DNA of 6,251 nucleotides. Origin: Ruminococcus sp. (GTDB lineage: Bacteria; Bacillota; Clostridia; Oscillospirales; Ruminococcaceae). The DNA lies in NCBI GenBank assembly GCA_029063695.1, contig JAIDNR010000258.1:1-6251 (forward strand), read 5' to 3'. A model generated the notes under the pieces. The model saw only the letters and a program-made list of their open reading frames with translations, did no database searches and was not told the DNA's origin. Positions 1 to 6,251 of this stretch are shown here, piece by piece. Numbering within the stretch: position 1 is the first letter of the stretch; the number at the start of each line of letters is the position of its first letter. A program made the position numbers and the translations under genes.

Positions 1-14
1 GTTACAAATTAATA

Positions 15-94
15 TTTTGGCAAACTTATTGAAAAATGGGGACGCAAAGCTTGAGGGTCTAAACCATAAACGGTATGACAGCCAGTTGCAGATA
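15..94 (+). promoter_or_regulatory. c-di-GMP-I (GEMM-I) riboswitch aptamer
   Basis: The RNA here would sense the second messenger cyclic di-GMP. Visible hallmarks of the class are GGCAAAC (19-25), the nearly invariant GGGACGCAAAGC (39-50), and ATGACAGCC followed by GTTGC (75-89). Helix P1 closes as GCAA (20-23) with TTGC (86-89). P2 is CTTATT (25-30) with AATGGG (35-40), capped by a GAAA tetraloop (31-34). P3 starts with GCT (49-51) paired to AGC (80-82). It carries a tetraloop-receptor variant, TCTAAA (58-63) opposite TATGA (74-78), and ends in ACC/GGT (63-65 with 72-74). The GAAA loop and its receptor are the tertiary contact known for this family. P1 is short, only four clean pairs, which suits a switch that must be displaced easily. 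Edges are approximate. Confidence 0.93.
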
Positions 95-127
95 ATAATT
101 TATATGATTGTTTTTTGTAAGCAGCTG
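83..127 (+). promoter_or_regulatory. Putative antiterminator helix of the riboswitch expression platform
   Basis: CAGTTGC (83-89), which contains the 3' strand of aptamer helix P1 and the conserved C of AGCC, is complementary to GCAGCTG (121-127), the 5' arm of the terminator stem. Pairs are C83-G127, A84-U126, G85-C125, U86-G124 (wobble), U87-A123, G88-C122 and C89-G121. The helix excludes both ligand-stabilised P1 and the terminator. This predicts read-through without c-di-GMP and termination when c-di-GMP is bound, an OFF switch. The pairing is seen in the sequence; the direction of regulation is inferred from it. Confidence 0.72.
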
Positions 128-161
128 TGTCTCGGATAAGATTACAGTTGTTTTTTGTTTT
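119..161 (+). terminator. Intrinsic terminator (regulated, in the 5' leader)
   Basis: The stem is AAGCAGCTGT (119-128) paired with ACAGTTGTTT (144-153), ten pairs including two G-U wobbles. It is followed by a U-run at 151-156, one G, then four more U (158-161). The 15-base loop can add a small inner TCT/AGA helix (130-132 with 139-141). The stem is not very GC-rich, so termination may be partial. It lies 66 bases before the peptidase start codon and after a c-di-GMP aptamer, which marks it as an attenuator and not the end of an upstream gene. Confidence 0.75.
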
Positions 162-210
162 AATAAAAATATAAGCAGCCGTTCTTGTCATGATAAGCTT
201 TGTCGGAATC

Positions 211-218
211 AGAAAGGA
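211..218 (+). promoter_or_regulatory. Ribosome binding site of the M60 peptidase gene
   Basis: AGAAAGGA lies nine bases before the ATG at 228. It supports that start over the in-frame TTG at 108, which would put coding sequence through the terminator stem and remove the signal peptide from the N-terminus. No alternative RNA structure hiding this site was evident. Confidence 0.7.
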
Positions 219-227
219 TTAATCACT

Positions 228-3200
228 ATGAATGATACTACGAGAAAACGAAGCCTTAAAAGAACAACCGCTTTCTTATTGGCATTATCTATGATATGCA
301 GTTTTTCGCAGGCAATCAGTGCCGGAGCGGTTCTTTCTGATATCGGTGAATCGCTGGATAATAGCGAATCTGTTCTCCTTGACAGTGACAATATTAACGT
401 TCTGTCGGCAGATTCACTCGATATAATGGAACTTAATGTTGATAATTTGCAAGAAGAAAATGACGATGAACAATCGTATGACGCTGTGGGCAGAGTCGAT
501 GTTACAATCGGATTAGCTTTAATGATTGATAATAATATTGATTTCACGCTGACATTAAGCAACGATGATGGTTACTCTCAGAACGGTATTATAAGTTCTG
601 ATAATTTAACTGAGGGTAAATTCAGCTTTGAGGAGCTTGCTGACGGCGAATATACTCTTACTGTAACTGCTCCCGGCTTTGCCTCTTTTAGTCAGAACAT
701 AACCGTAGCTCAAAAAATGTATTCCTTAAAACTGACCGCCGGTTTCTGTAAGGGATATACCTACGAAGTAGGCGAGCTTCACCCAGGTGTTCTTATGATC
801 GGTGATATTAACGGCGACGGCAATATTGACGATGAGGATAAAAATATCCTGATAGATGCTATTGACGGCGAATCCGTATCGGAAGATTTTACAACCGATC
901 TTAATTATGACAATGAAACCAATTTGCTTGACCTGTCTTTCTTCTCAAAAACTTATAATGAAGACAAAGATATTACAGCGGCAATCGAAGAATTTATTTC
1001 ACCTGCGGTTATTCAGGTAGAGTCTTTGGAAGGCACAATTATAGAAGGCGATATCGGAAAAATGCTGAGCGGCGATGAGGAAATCGCTCTGTTCCCTGCG
1101 AAAAGCGGTGAAATCTCCGAAGAAAATCCCATATCTATAGGATTTGACTTGCTGAAAGACGGCGAAGCTTCTTTGATTGACGGCATTACTTTCGAGACAG
1201 GCAGCGATAATCCTGTAGACGAAGCCTATATTGATGTCACATATACTGATGACGACGGTACAGAGCATACGGTTTCTGTTCCTGTAAAATCCGACGTTCA
1301 CTATCTGCTCAAAGAAAGTGATGTTTATGCGGAGGTTGACGAAAACGGCAGTATTAAGCTTCATCTCGGAAATCAGATTGCAGTCAAGAAAGTCACATTA
1401 ACTATCACAGCAATGCAGAATAATAATAATCTTGCTGAAATCAGCAAAGTTGAATTTGTAAACGGAATGGAAAGCCGTATTCCTGAGCCTGAAATGGATA
1501 TTCCGTTAAATCTTAAAGCAACGGCAGGAAGTGAAAAATTCCAACTGAACTGGGACCCCTGTGTGAATGTAACAGGCTATGAAATCAAAATTGAACAAGG
1601 TGGAAAAACTGAAACATTTATGTCAGAATCAAATTCAATTTCGGTTTCAACATTCGGTAAAGATGATATCAAGAATTATACGACTTATAAAGTAAGTGTA
1701 CAGTCGGTAAACGGAACATGGAAAAGTGGTTACTGCGATTTCATTGAGGTTACTCCGCAAGCGACTAAACGTCCTGATAAACCCGACAATGTAAGTGCTT
1801 CGGGAATTTATAGAGGAATAAAAGTCTCATGGGCAAATATGGACGATACACAGTCCTATAATGTTTTCTATAAAGTAAGAAACAGCGATGAAGAATATAC
1901 CGAAATTTCTGATATTACAAGCAACAGCTATACTATCGAGGGATTAGAAGACCTCACAGAATATGAAGTATACGTTGTAGGTGTTAATGAACTTGGCGAA
2001 AGTCCTGAATCAATTCACTGTTCAGCAAAAACAATTGATTTGAATCTTGCCGATATGCAGAGATACAATCTGATTAACCGTGATGAAAACGGAGTCCCTG
2101 GAAAATCACATATTGTTTCTGTTACAAGATACGGCGGTGAAATGGTAGACAGCGAACTTGATGAAGGTTTGGAAAATACTGCATGGGGTGCTGTTGACGG
2201 CGATAAGGATTCATATTACTCAAAGAATACATGGGACGACGGCGGATTCAACGGTATAGGAAACAATGGTCTGACATATACTTTGGATCAGGACTATACA
2301 ATAGATACCATTGGCATACTTACAACAACAAGTATTGACTATACAAACGTAAGATGTTGGGATTCAGACGGCAATTTAGTATATCAACTTAATGACGCTT
2401 ATGCTAATCTCTCTTCAAGAAAAACCGATTCACAGGGCAGACCTTATTACATTCTCAAGTTCCCAGAAGCAATAACAGCAAGTAAAATTCAGATTTCTCT
2501 TGCTCGTTATCTGGCATCACCTATTACTGTTTCGGAAACCTACTTCTATTATTGTGATGACCTCATGAACGAAATCATGGACTTATATGTAGATGATTTG
2601 CATACGGTTCTGAAAGATAATGTTAATCACAGAACTATAGAACGTCTGCGTGAAAAAGTAAACACTCCCGATGAATTCGGAGAAATCAATCCTAACACAG
2701 ATGCTTTACTCCGTGAACTTGAAACAGCAGAAAAAATTCTGAATGCTGAATCAATCAGCAGTCCGATAGAAGTACATAAGGGCATCACTACAAAGGATAC
2801 AGGACGTGGATTCTCAGGACTGAACGCATGGCAGCCTCTTGGTGTCTCTATTGGTACCGGAGAAGAAGTAACAATTTATGTCGGAAGCGACAAAAAGAAA
2901 ACCGGCGATGGCACAGATTTACGCCTTATTGTTACACAGTATCATTCCGAATCCGGCGGTGTTACTTTAGATGGAGCTAATCTTAAAGTCGGAGCAAATA
3001 CATTTAAATTATCTAAAAGTTCAATTGCTGGTTTTGAATCCGGCGGTGCTTTGTATATTCAGTATCAGGGTGCAGACAATGCAAGTGAAAGATACTCAGT
3101 ACGTGTAACTGGTGGTTCGGAAGTTCCTTTCCTTGACCTGTATAAAGTAACTGATGAAGATGAACGTCTGGAAAGAACAGTCGAATATATAAATAAATTA

Positions 3201-5603
3201 GACGAATACGTTCCGAAGATGGAGTCACTCCATAATGAAACTCACAAAGGTTCAGGCAACAAGAATATAGATTATGACTATGACAGCAAAAACTGTATTC
3301 TTGGAGCATCTGATATTATGCTTGATACAATGATGTTTTCACTTCCGGCTCAGCAGATTCTAGCAGGTGCAGGAAAAGGCACTGCCGAAGAACGTGCTGA
3401 AACTGTTCTTCAGTCAATGAAAGCAATGGAAGATATGATGTATCTCTTCTATCAGCATAAGGGTCTGAACGAATCCGCACCGGCTGAACTGAATCAGGTT
3501 CCTAAGGGACATCTTAATATACGTTATCAGCGTATGTTCTCAGGTGCTTTCATGTATGCTTCGGGCAATCATATCGGAATTGAATGGCCCGAAACCAAAG
3601 GTATGGTTAACTGTAATTCAGTAGTTACAGACGATGACGGAAAATATGTCAGCGGAAATTATTTCGGCTGGGGTATTGCCCATGAAATAGGTCACTGTAT
3701 AAATCAGGGTACTTATGCAGTAGCAGAAATCACAAACAACTATTTTTCACAGCTTGCTCAGGCAAAGGACACAAATGCTGGTATGCGTTTCCAGTATGAT
3801 AACATTTATAGCAAGGTAACCTCCGGTACAAAGGGAGATTGTTCAAATATTGCAACTCAGCTTGGTATGTACTGGCAGCTCCATCTTGCTTATGACAAGG
3901 GCTTGAATTACAAGACTTACTCCGATTATACGGAACAGCTTAATAATCTTTTCTATGCAAGAGTAGACACATATTCAAGAAATACAAAGGCAGCTCCTGC
4001 TCCTAATGGTGTGGAATTAACTCTCGGCAGTAATACCGACCAGAATCTTATGCGTCTTGCTTGTGCAGCAGCAGAGAAAAACGTTCTTGAGTTCTTCGTA
4101 CGTTGGGGTAAAACTCCTGATGAGACTACACTTGCATATGCATCACAGTTTGAAAAGGAAACAAGAGCTATCTTCTATGCAAATGATGACTCCCGTGTTT
4201 ACGCACTTAATGGCAAGGGAAGCGTTTTAGCTCCAAAGGAAACACCAGTTTCCACAAAATCTGAAGATTCCGCAAAGGAAACTTCAACAACAACTGCTGC
4301 TGTTAACAATGAAACAGCTACATCGAATTCCACAACAACAACCGCTCCCGTTACAACAACTGTAAGCTTGGTTTCTGCTATTGACAACGTTTCTGTTGCT
4401 ATTGGCAAGGCAGCAAATAAGGTTGAGCTTAAGATTACACCTTCTGATATTATTCCTGCAAGCGATATACTCGGCTATGAAATAATTCGTTGCACAATAT
4501 CCGGCGGAAAAACAGAGGAAATTCCCGTAGGCTTCGCAACAGGCTCCACATTTACAGATACAGTTACAACTATGAACAACCGTGCTGTATTCTATAAAGT
4601 TACACTTATCGACCAGTATCTCTATCGTTCAGCAGTATATGAGACAAAAATGGTTAAGATTGAACATGATGGCAGTCTGGATAAATCCAACTGGAGTATC
4701 AGCACTAACGGTCTTACAGCAGAGGCTACTGTCAATGAAGCTACAGATGAAATGCCATGCGAACAGACAAAGAGCAATCCGGCAGAGTTGGCTGTTGATA
4801 ATGATTTGAATACGATTTATGCTCCTAAGGTAGGCAGCGATAAGGCTGAAATCGTTATCGACTTCAACAAGACTATTACCACTACCGGAATGAAGTACAC
4901 CGTAGGCGACGGAGAATCTGTCGGAGATTACGAAGTTTATGTAATGACAGACGATGAATGGATTCTTACGGCAAAGGGTACTTTCAAAGGAAGCGAAACG
5001 GTTTACTTCGCAAATGATGACAACAAGTACATCAGCACATATTCTGCAACAGCAGTTAAGCTTGTGCTTCTTGAGCAGAGCGGCAAGACCGTTTCAATTG
5101 CAGAGCTTGATGTTCTTGGCGTAACAGGCGATAACGTTGATTTCCGCAGAACAGATGAAGAAGCGGCAGCAGTAATAGGTATTTTAGGCGAGGACTACAA
5201 ATACGGTGACAAGTCGGACGATGTTATTCCAAAGGATTCACTCATATTCACAGGTTCTTATAAGGGTAATCCTGCTTACAACGTAGTTATCCTGTACGAC
5301 AAAAACGGCAATATTGTTGGCGGCTTAGACGCTGATAATAACGTTAAATCTCAGCAGATTATTTTAGCAGATGTACCTGATGGAAGCAATATCACAGACG
5401 TTTCAGACGGTACATGGATTTACTGGATTGAGCCTGAAGATATGGAAGATATGGATAAAATTCCTGAAATGGTACGTGTTGAGCTGTACAGAGTAAACAA
5501 TGCCCTTACAAATGAGGGACAGCGTTTAGTCAGTGATTCACTGTTTGAAGAAGTTCCTGCTAAGGATAAACTTCCAGCTATTACATTGAATGGTAATAAA
5601 TAA
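228..5603 (+). CDS. Secreted multimodular M60-like zinc metallopeptidase with N-terminal dockerin (probable mucin-type O-glycopeptidase)
   Basis: The protein has 1791 residues. A Sec signal peptide covers about 1-34: basic start, hydrophobic core 15-27, likely cut after AGA at 32-34. A beta-rich carboxypeptidase-regulatory-like module (about 88-180) leads into a dockerin (about 190-246). Its two calcium loops are D193/N195/D197/D204 and D224/N226/D228/D235. Next come a beta domain (about 255-420), two fibronectin III-like modules (422-510, 514-603), an F5/8 type C-like module (605-775), a helical linker (776-840) and an M60 N-terminal-like domain (845-965). The catalytic domain (about 965-1320) has HEIGH at 1152-1156 and E1167 in EITNN; H1152, H1156 and E1167 should bind zinc, with E1153 catalytic. 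After a Ser/Thr linker (1340-1380) follow another FN3-like module, an F5/8 type C-like module (1485-1632) and an unrecognised C-terminal domain (1636-1791). M60 enzymes with such binding modules are known to cut O-glycosylated mucins; that substrate is inferred here. There is no LPXTG or C-terminal membrane segment. Confidence 0.92.
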   Translation: MNDTTRKRSLKRTTAFLLALSMICSFSQAISAGAVLSDIGESLDNSESVLLDSDNINVLSADSLDIMELNVDNLQEENDDEQSYDAVGRVDVTIGLALMIDNNIDFTLTLSNDDGYSQNGIISSDNLTEGKFSFEELADGEYTLTVTAPGFASFSQNITVAQKMYSLKLTAGFCKGYTYEVGELHPGVLMIGDINGDGNIDDEDKNILIDAIDGESVSEDFTTDLNYDNETNLLDLSFFSKTYNEDKDITAAIEEFISPAVIQVESLEGTIIEGDIGKMLSGDEEIALFPAKSGEISEENPISIGFDLLKDGEASLIDGITFETGSDNPVDEAYIDVTYTDDDGTEHTVSVPVKSDVHYLLKESDVYAEVDENGSIKLHLGNQIAVKKVTLTITAMQNNNNLAEISKVEFVNGMESRIPEPEMDIPLNLKATAGSEKFQLNWDPCVNVTGYEIKIEQGGKTETFMSESNSISVSTFGKDDIKNYTTYKVSVQSVNGTWKSGYCDFIEVTPQATKRPDKPDNVSASGIYRGIKVSWANMDDTQSYNVFYKVRNSDEEYTEISDITSNSYTIEGLEDLTEYEVYVVGVNELGESPESIHCSAKTIDLNLADMQRYNLINRDENGVPGKSHIVSVTRYGGEMVDSELDEGLENTAWGAVDGDKDSYYSKNTWDDGGFNGIGNNGLTYTLDQDYTIDTIGILTTTSIDYTNVRCWDSDGNLVYQLNDAYANLSSRKTDSQGRPYYILKFPEAITASKIQISLARYLASPITVSETYFYYCDDLMNEIMDLYVDDLHTVLKDNVNHRTIERLREKVNTPDEFGEINPNTDALLRELETAEKILNAESISSPIEVHKGITTKDTGRGFSGLNAWQPLGVSIGTGEEVTIYVGSDKKKTGDGTDLRLIVTQYHSESGGVTLDGANLKVGANTFKLSKSSIAGFESGGALYIQYQGADNASERYSVRVTGGSEVPFLDLYKVTDEDERLERTVEYINKLDEYVPKMESLHNETHKGSGNKNIDYDYDSKNCILGASDIMLDTMMFSLPAQQILAGAGKGTAEERAETVLQSMKAMEDMMYLFYQHKGLNESAPAELNQVPKGHLNIRYQRMFSGAFMYASGNHIGIEWPETKGMVNCNSVVTDDDGKYVSGNYFGWGIAHEIGHCINQGTYAVAEITNNYFSQLAQAKDTNAGMRFQYDNIYSKVTSGTKGDCSNIATQLGMYWQLHLAYDKGLNYKTYSDYTEQLNNLFYARVDTYSRNTKAAPAPNGVELTLGSNTDQNLMRLACAAAEKNVLEFFVRWGKTPDETTLAYASQFEKETRAIFYANDDSRVYALNGKGSVLAPKETPVSTKSEDSAKETSTTTAAVNNETATSNSTTTTAPVTTTVSLVSAIDNVSVAIGKAANKVELKITPSDIIPASDILGYEIIRCTISGGKTEEIPVGFATGSTFTDTVTTMNNRAVFYKVTLIDQYLYRSAVYETKMVKIEHDGSLDKSNWSISTNGLTAEATVNEATDEMPCEQTKSNPAELAVDNDLNTIYAPKVGSDKAEIVIDFNKTITTTGMKYTVGDGESVGDYEVYVMTDDEWILTAKGTFKGSETVYFANDDNKYISTYSATAVKLVLLEQSGKTVSIAELDVLGVTGDNVDFRRTDEEAAAVIGILGEDYKYGDKSDDVIPKDSLIFTGSYKGNPAYNVVILYDKNGNIVGGLDADNNVKSQQIILADVPDGSNITDVSDGTWIYWIEPEDMEDMDKIPEMVRVELYRVNNALTNEGQRLVSDSLFEEVPAKDKLPAITLNGNK

Positions 5604-5607
5604 CTGA

Positions 5608-5614
5608 AAAGGAG
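5608..5614 (+). promoter_or_regulatory. Ribosome binding site of the downstream stalk-protein gene
   Basis: AAAGGAG is a strong Shine-Dalgarno sequence six bases before the ATG at 5621. It sits wholly in the 17-base gap after the peptidase stop codon. The gap has no room for a terminator and shows no promoter, so the two genes are probably co-transcribed under the same riboswitch. Confidence 0.85.
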
Positions 5615-5620
5615 TAAGTT

Positions 5621-6251
5621 ATGTTAAAAAAGATTTTAATGGGTGCATTTACCGCAACAGCATTGTCACTCGGCGTTATTCTTTCACTTAACAGCGGTGT
5701 TACTGAAGCAACTAGCAATATTAAGATTGATAAAGCCGGCAATGTACTGTTGATTGCCGATAATGAGGAAACAGACGGAATCACTGCTGTTCAATTGAGT
5801 CTGAAAGTTGATTCTGATGTCGATGCTGATATTTCTTTTGAGTTTAACTCTGAAAATGACATCAAAATTTCAGAATACCGCTATCATGCTGAGACAAATT
5901 GTCTGAATATTTATATATCCGATTCCAAGCCTCTCTTTGACGGCGAGGAATCACTGGATATTGGTGCAATATCCGCAACGGATATTGACGGAAACACCGT
6001 TGATGTTCAAATCGAAGTTGTAGAAGATTCACTTAAGTATGTTTATCAGAATACACTTATGGAAGATGAATTTGAGGTTGAAATAGCAACAAAGCCAACA
6101 ACCACTTCTACAACAACTACAGCAAAACCGACTACGACAACAACAACATCTACTACAACAACTACAACAAAACCGACTACGACAACAACAACGTCCACAA
6201 CAACAACTACAGCAAAACCAACTACAATGACAACAACGTCCACAACAACCA
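5621..6251 (+). CDS. Secreted beta-rich (possibly cohesin-like) protein with Thr-rich stalk, 3' end missing
   Basis: The reading frame stays open to the window edge, giving 210 residues of an incomplete protein. Residues 1-30 are a signal peptide: MLKK, a hydrophobic core at about 5-22, then a likely cut near VTEA at 27-30. Residues 31-155 alternate short beta strands with acidic turns, for example ITAVQLSLKV (54-63), CLNIYIS (94-100) and DIGAISATDIDG (113-124). The length and strand order resemble a cohesin or related carbohydrate-binding-module fold, but I see no diagnostic motif, so this is tentative. From about 157 the chain becomes almost pure threonine with KP dipeptides at 158, 169, 184 and 199, a stalk typical of ruminococcal surface proteins. 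What follows it (a sortase signal, dockerin or another module) is outside the window. Tight coupling to the dockerin-bearing peptidase suggests a partner, anchor or substrate role. Confidence 0.85.
   Translation, partial: MLKKILMGAFTATALSLGVILSLNSGVTEATSNIKIDKAGNVLLIADNEETDGITAVQLSLKVDSDVDADISFEFNSENDIKISEYRYHAETNCLNIYISDSKPLFDGEESLDIGAISATDIDGNTVDVQIEVVEDSLKYVYQNTLMEDEFEVEIATKPTTTSTTTTAKPTTTTTTSTTTTTTKPTTTTTTSTTTTTAKPTTMTTTSTTT
6122..6251 (+). repeat. 45-bp tandem repeat coding for the Thr-rich stalk
   Basis: There are two full units (6122-6166, 6167-6211) and a third running off the window (6212-6251). Each encodes 15 residues of the form (A/T)KP, then threonines, one serine at a fixed place, then threonines. 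Units differ by synonymous changes (ccg/cca, tct/tcc, aca/acg) and a few replacements (A/T before K, one M for T). This points to older duplication under selection for Thr content, not a very recent expansion. A degenerate, shorter KP-T unit precedes them at about 6092-6121. Confidence 0.88.

Noticed and set aside
1..14. Promoter for the operon
   Set aside because: The aptamer begins at about 15, so the promoter and transcription start must lie at or before the window edge; no -35/-10 pair can be supported here.
89..116. A first intrinsic terminator ending in the T-run at 111-116
   Set aside because: The preceding sequence gives only a broken A-U stem with mismatches; the hairpin at 119-153 is far better and also fits the antiterminator pairing.
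108..227. N-terminal extension of the peptidase from an in-frame TTG at 108
   Set aside because: No Shine-Dalgarno sequence precedes it, it would run through the terminator hairpin, and it would place 40 residues before a normal signal peptide. The ATG at 228 has AGAAAGGA at proper spacing.
279..302. Possible lipoprotein signal (LSMIC at residues 20-24)
   Set aside because: The residue before Cys is Ile, not Gly/Ala/Ser as a lipobox requires, and a standard AGA cut site follows at 32-34.
4582..4809. Short + strand open frame inside the peptidase gene
   Set aside because: It lies out of frame within well-conserved FN3-like and F5/8-like coding sequence and has no ribosome binding site.
5436..5453. 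9-bp tandem duplication GAAGATATG
   Set aside because: Only two in-frame copies (EDM-EDM) in an acidic stretch; no sign of function beyond coding.
6046..6243. Open frame on the - strand coding for a Val-rich protein
   Set aside because: It is the mirror of the ACA/ACT-rich Thr repeats (TGT/AGT read as Val codons) and has no ribosome binding site.
6122..6251. CRISPR-like array
   Set aside because: The 45-bp units are contiguous, have no spacers and are in frame as Thr-rich protein.

Overview
The window looks like a piece of chromosome from an anaerobic gut Firmicute, most likely a Ruminococcus-type member of the Oscillospiraceae. This rests on A+T-rich DNA, strong AAAGGAG-type ribosome binding sites, a dockerin module, a long Thr-rich stalk of the kind common in ruminococcal surface proteins, and a type I c-di-GMP riboswitch. 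The assignment is an inference from style, not a database match.

Layout, all on the + strand. Bases 1-227 are a regulatory leader. It holds a well-formed c-di-GMP-I (GEMM-I) aptamer at about 15-94, then an intrinsic terminator at 119-161. A 7-bp alternative helix joins the aptamer's closing strand (83-89) to the terminator's 5' arm (121-127). As drawn, this is an OFF switch: bound c-di-GMP holds the closing strand, the terminator forms and the genes are silent; without ligand the antiterminator forms and transcription continues. The promoter lies upstream of base 1.

Bases 228-5603 encode one secreted protein of 1791 residues, an M60-like (enhancin / mucin O-glycopeptidase type) zinc metallopeptidase. 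It has an N-terminal dockerin, fibronectin III-like and galactose-binding-like (F5/8 type C / CBM32-like) modules, and a C-terminal module I do not recognise. It has no sorting signal of its own.

Seventeen bases later a second gene begins (5621 to beyond 6251). It encodes a secreted protein with a compact beta-rich, possibly cohesin-like domain followed by a Thr-rich stalk built from 15-residue repeats; its 3' end is outside the window.

Working model (inference): the two genes form one c-di-GMP-repressed operon for a motile or planktonic state. The peptidase attacks O-glycosylated host protein such as mucin, and the stalk protein either docks the peptidase at the cell surface through a cohesin-dockerin contact or is itself a substrate. 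The logic resembles the c-di-GMP-repressed surface protease PPEP-1 of Clostridioides difficile, although the peptidase family and its partner differ.
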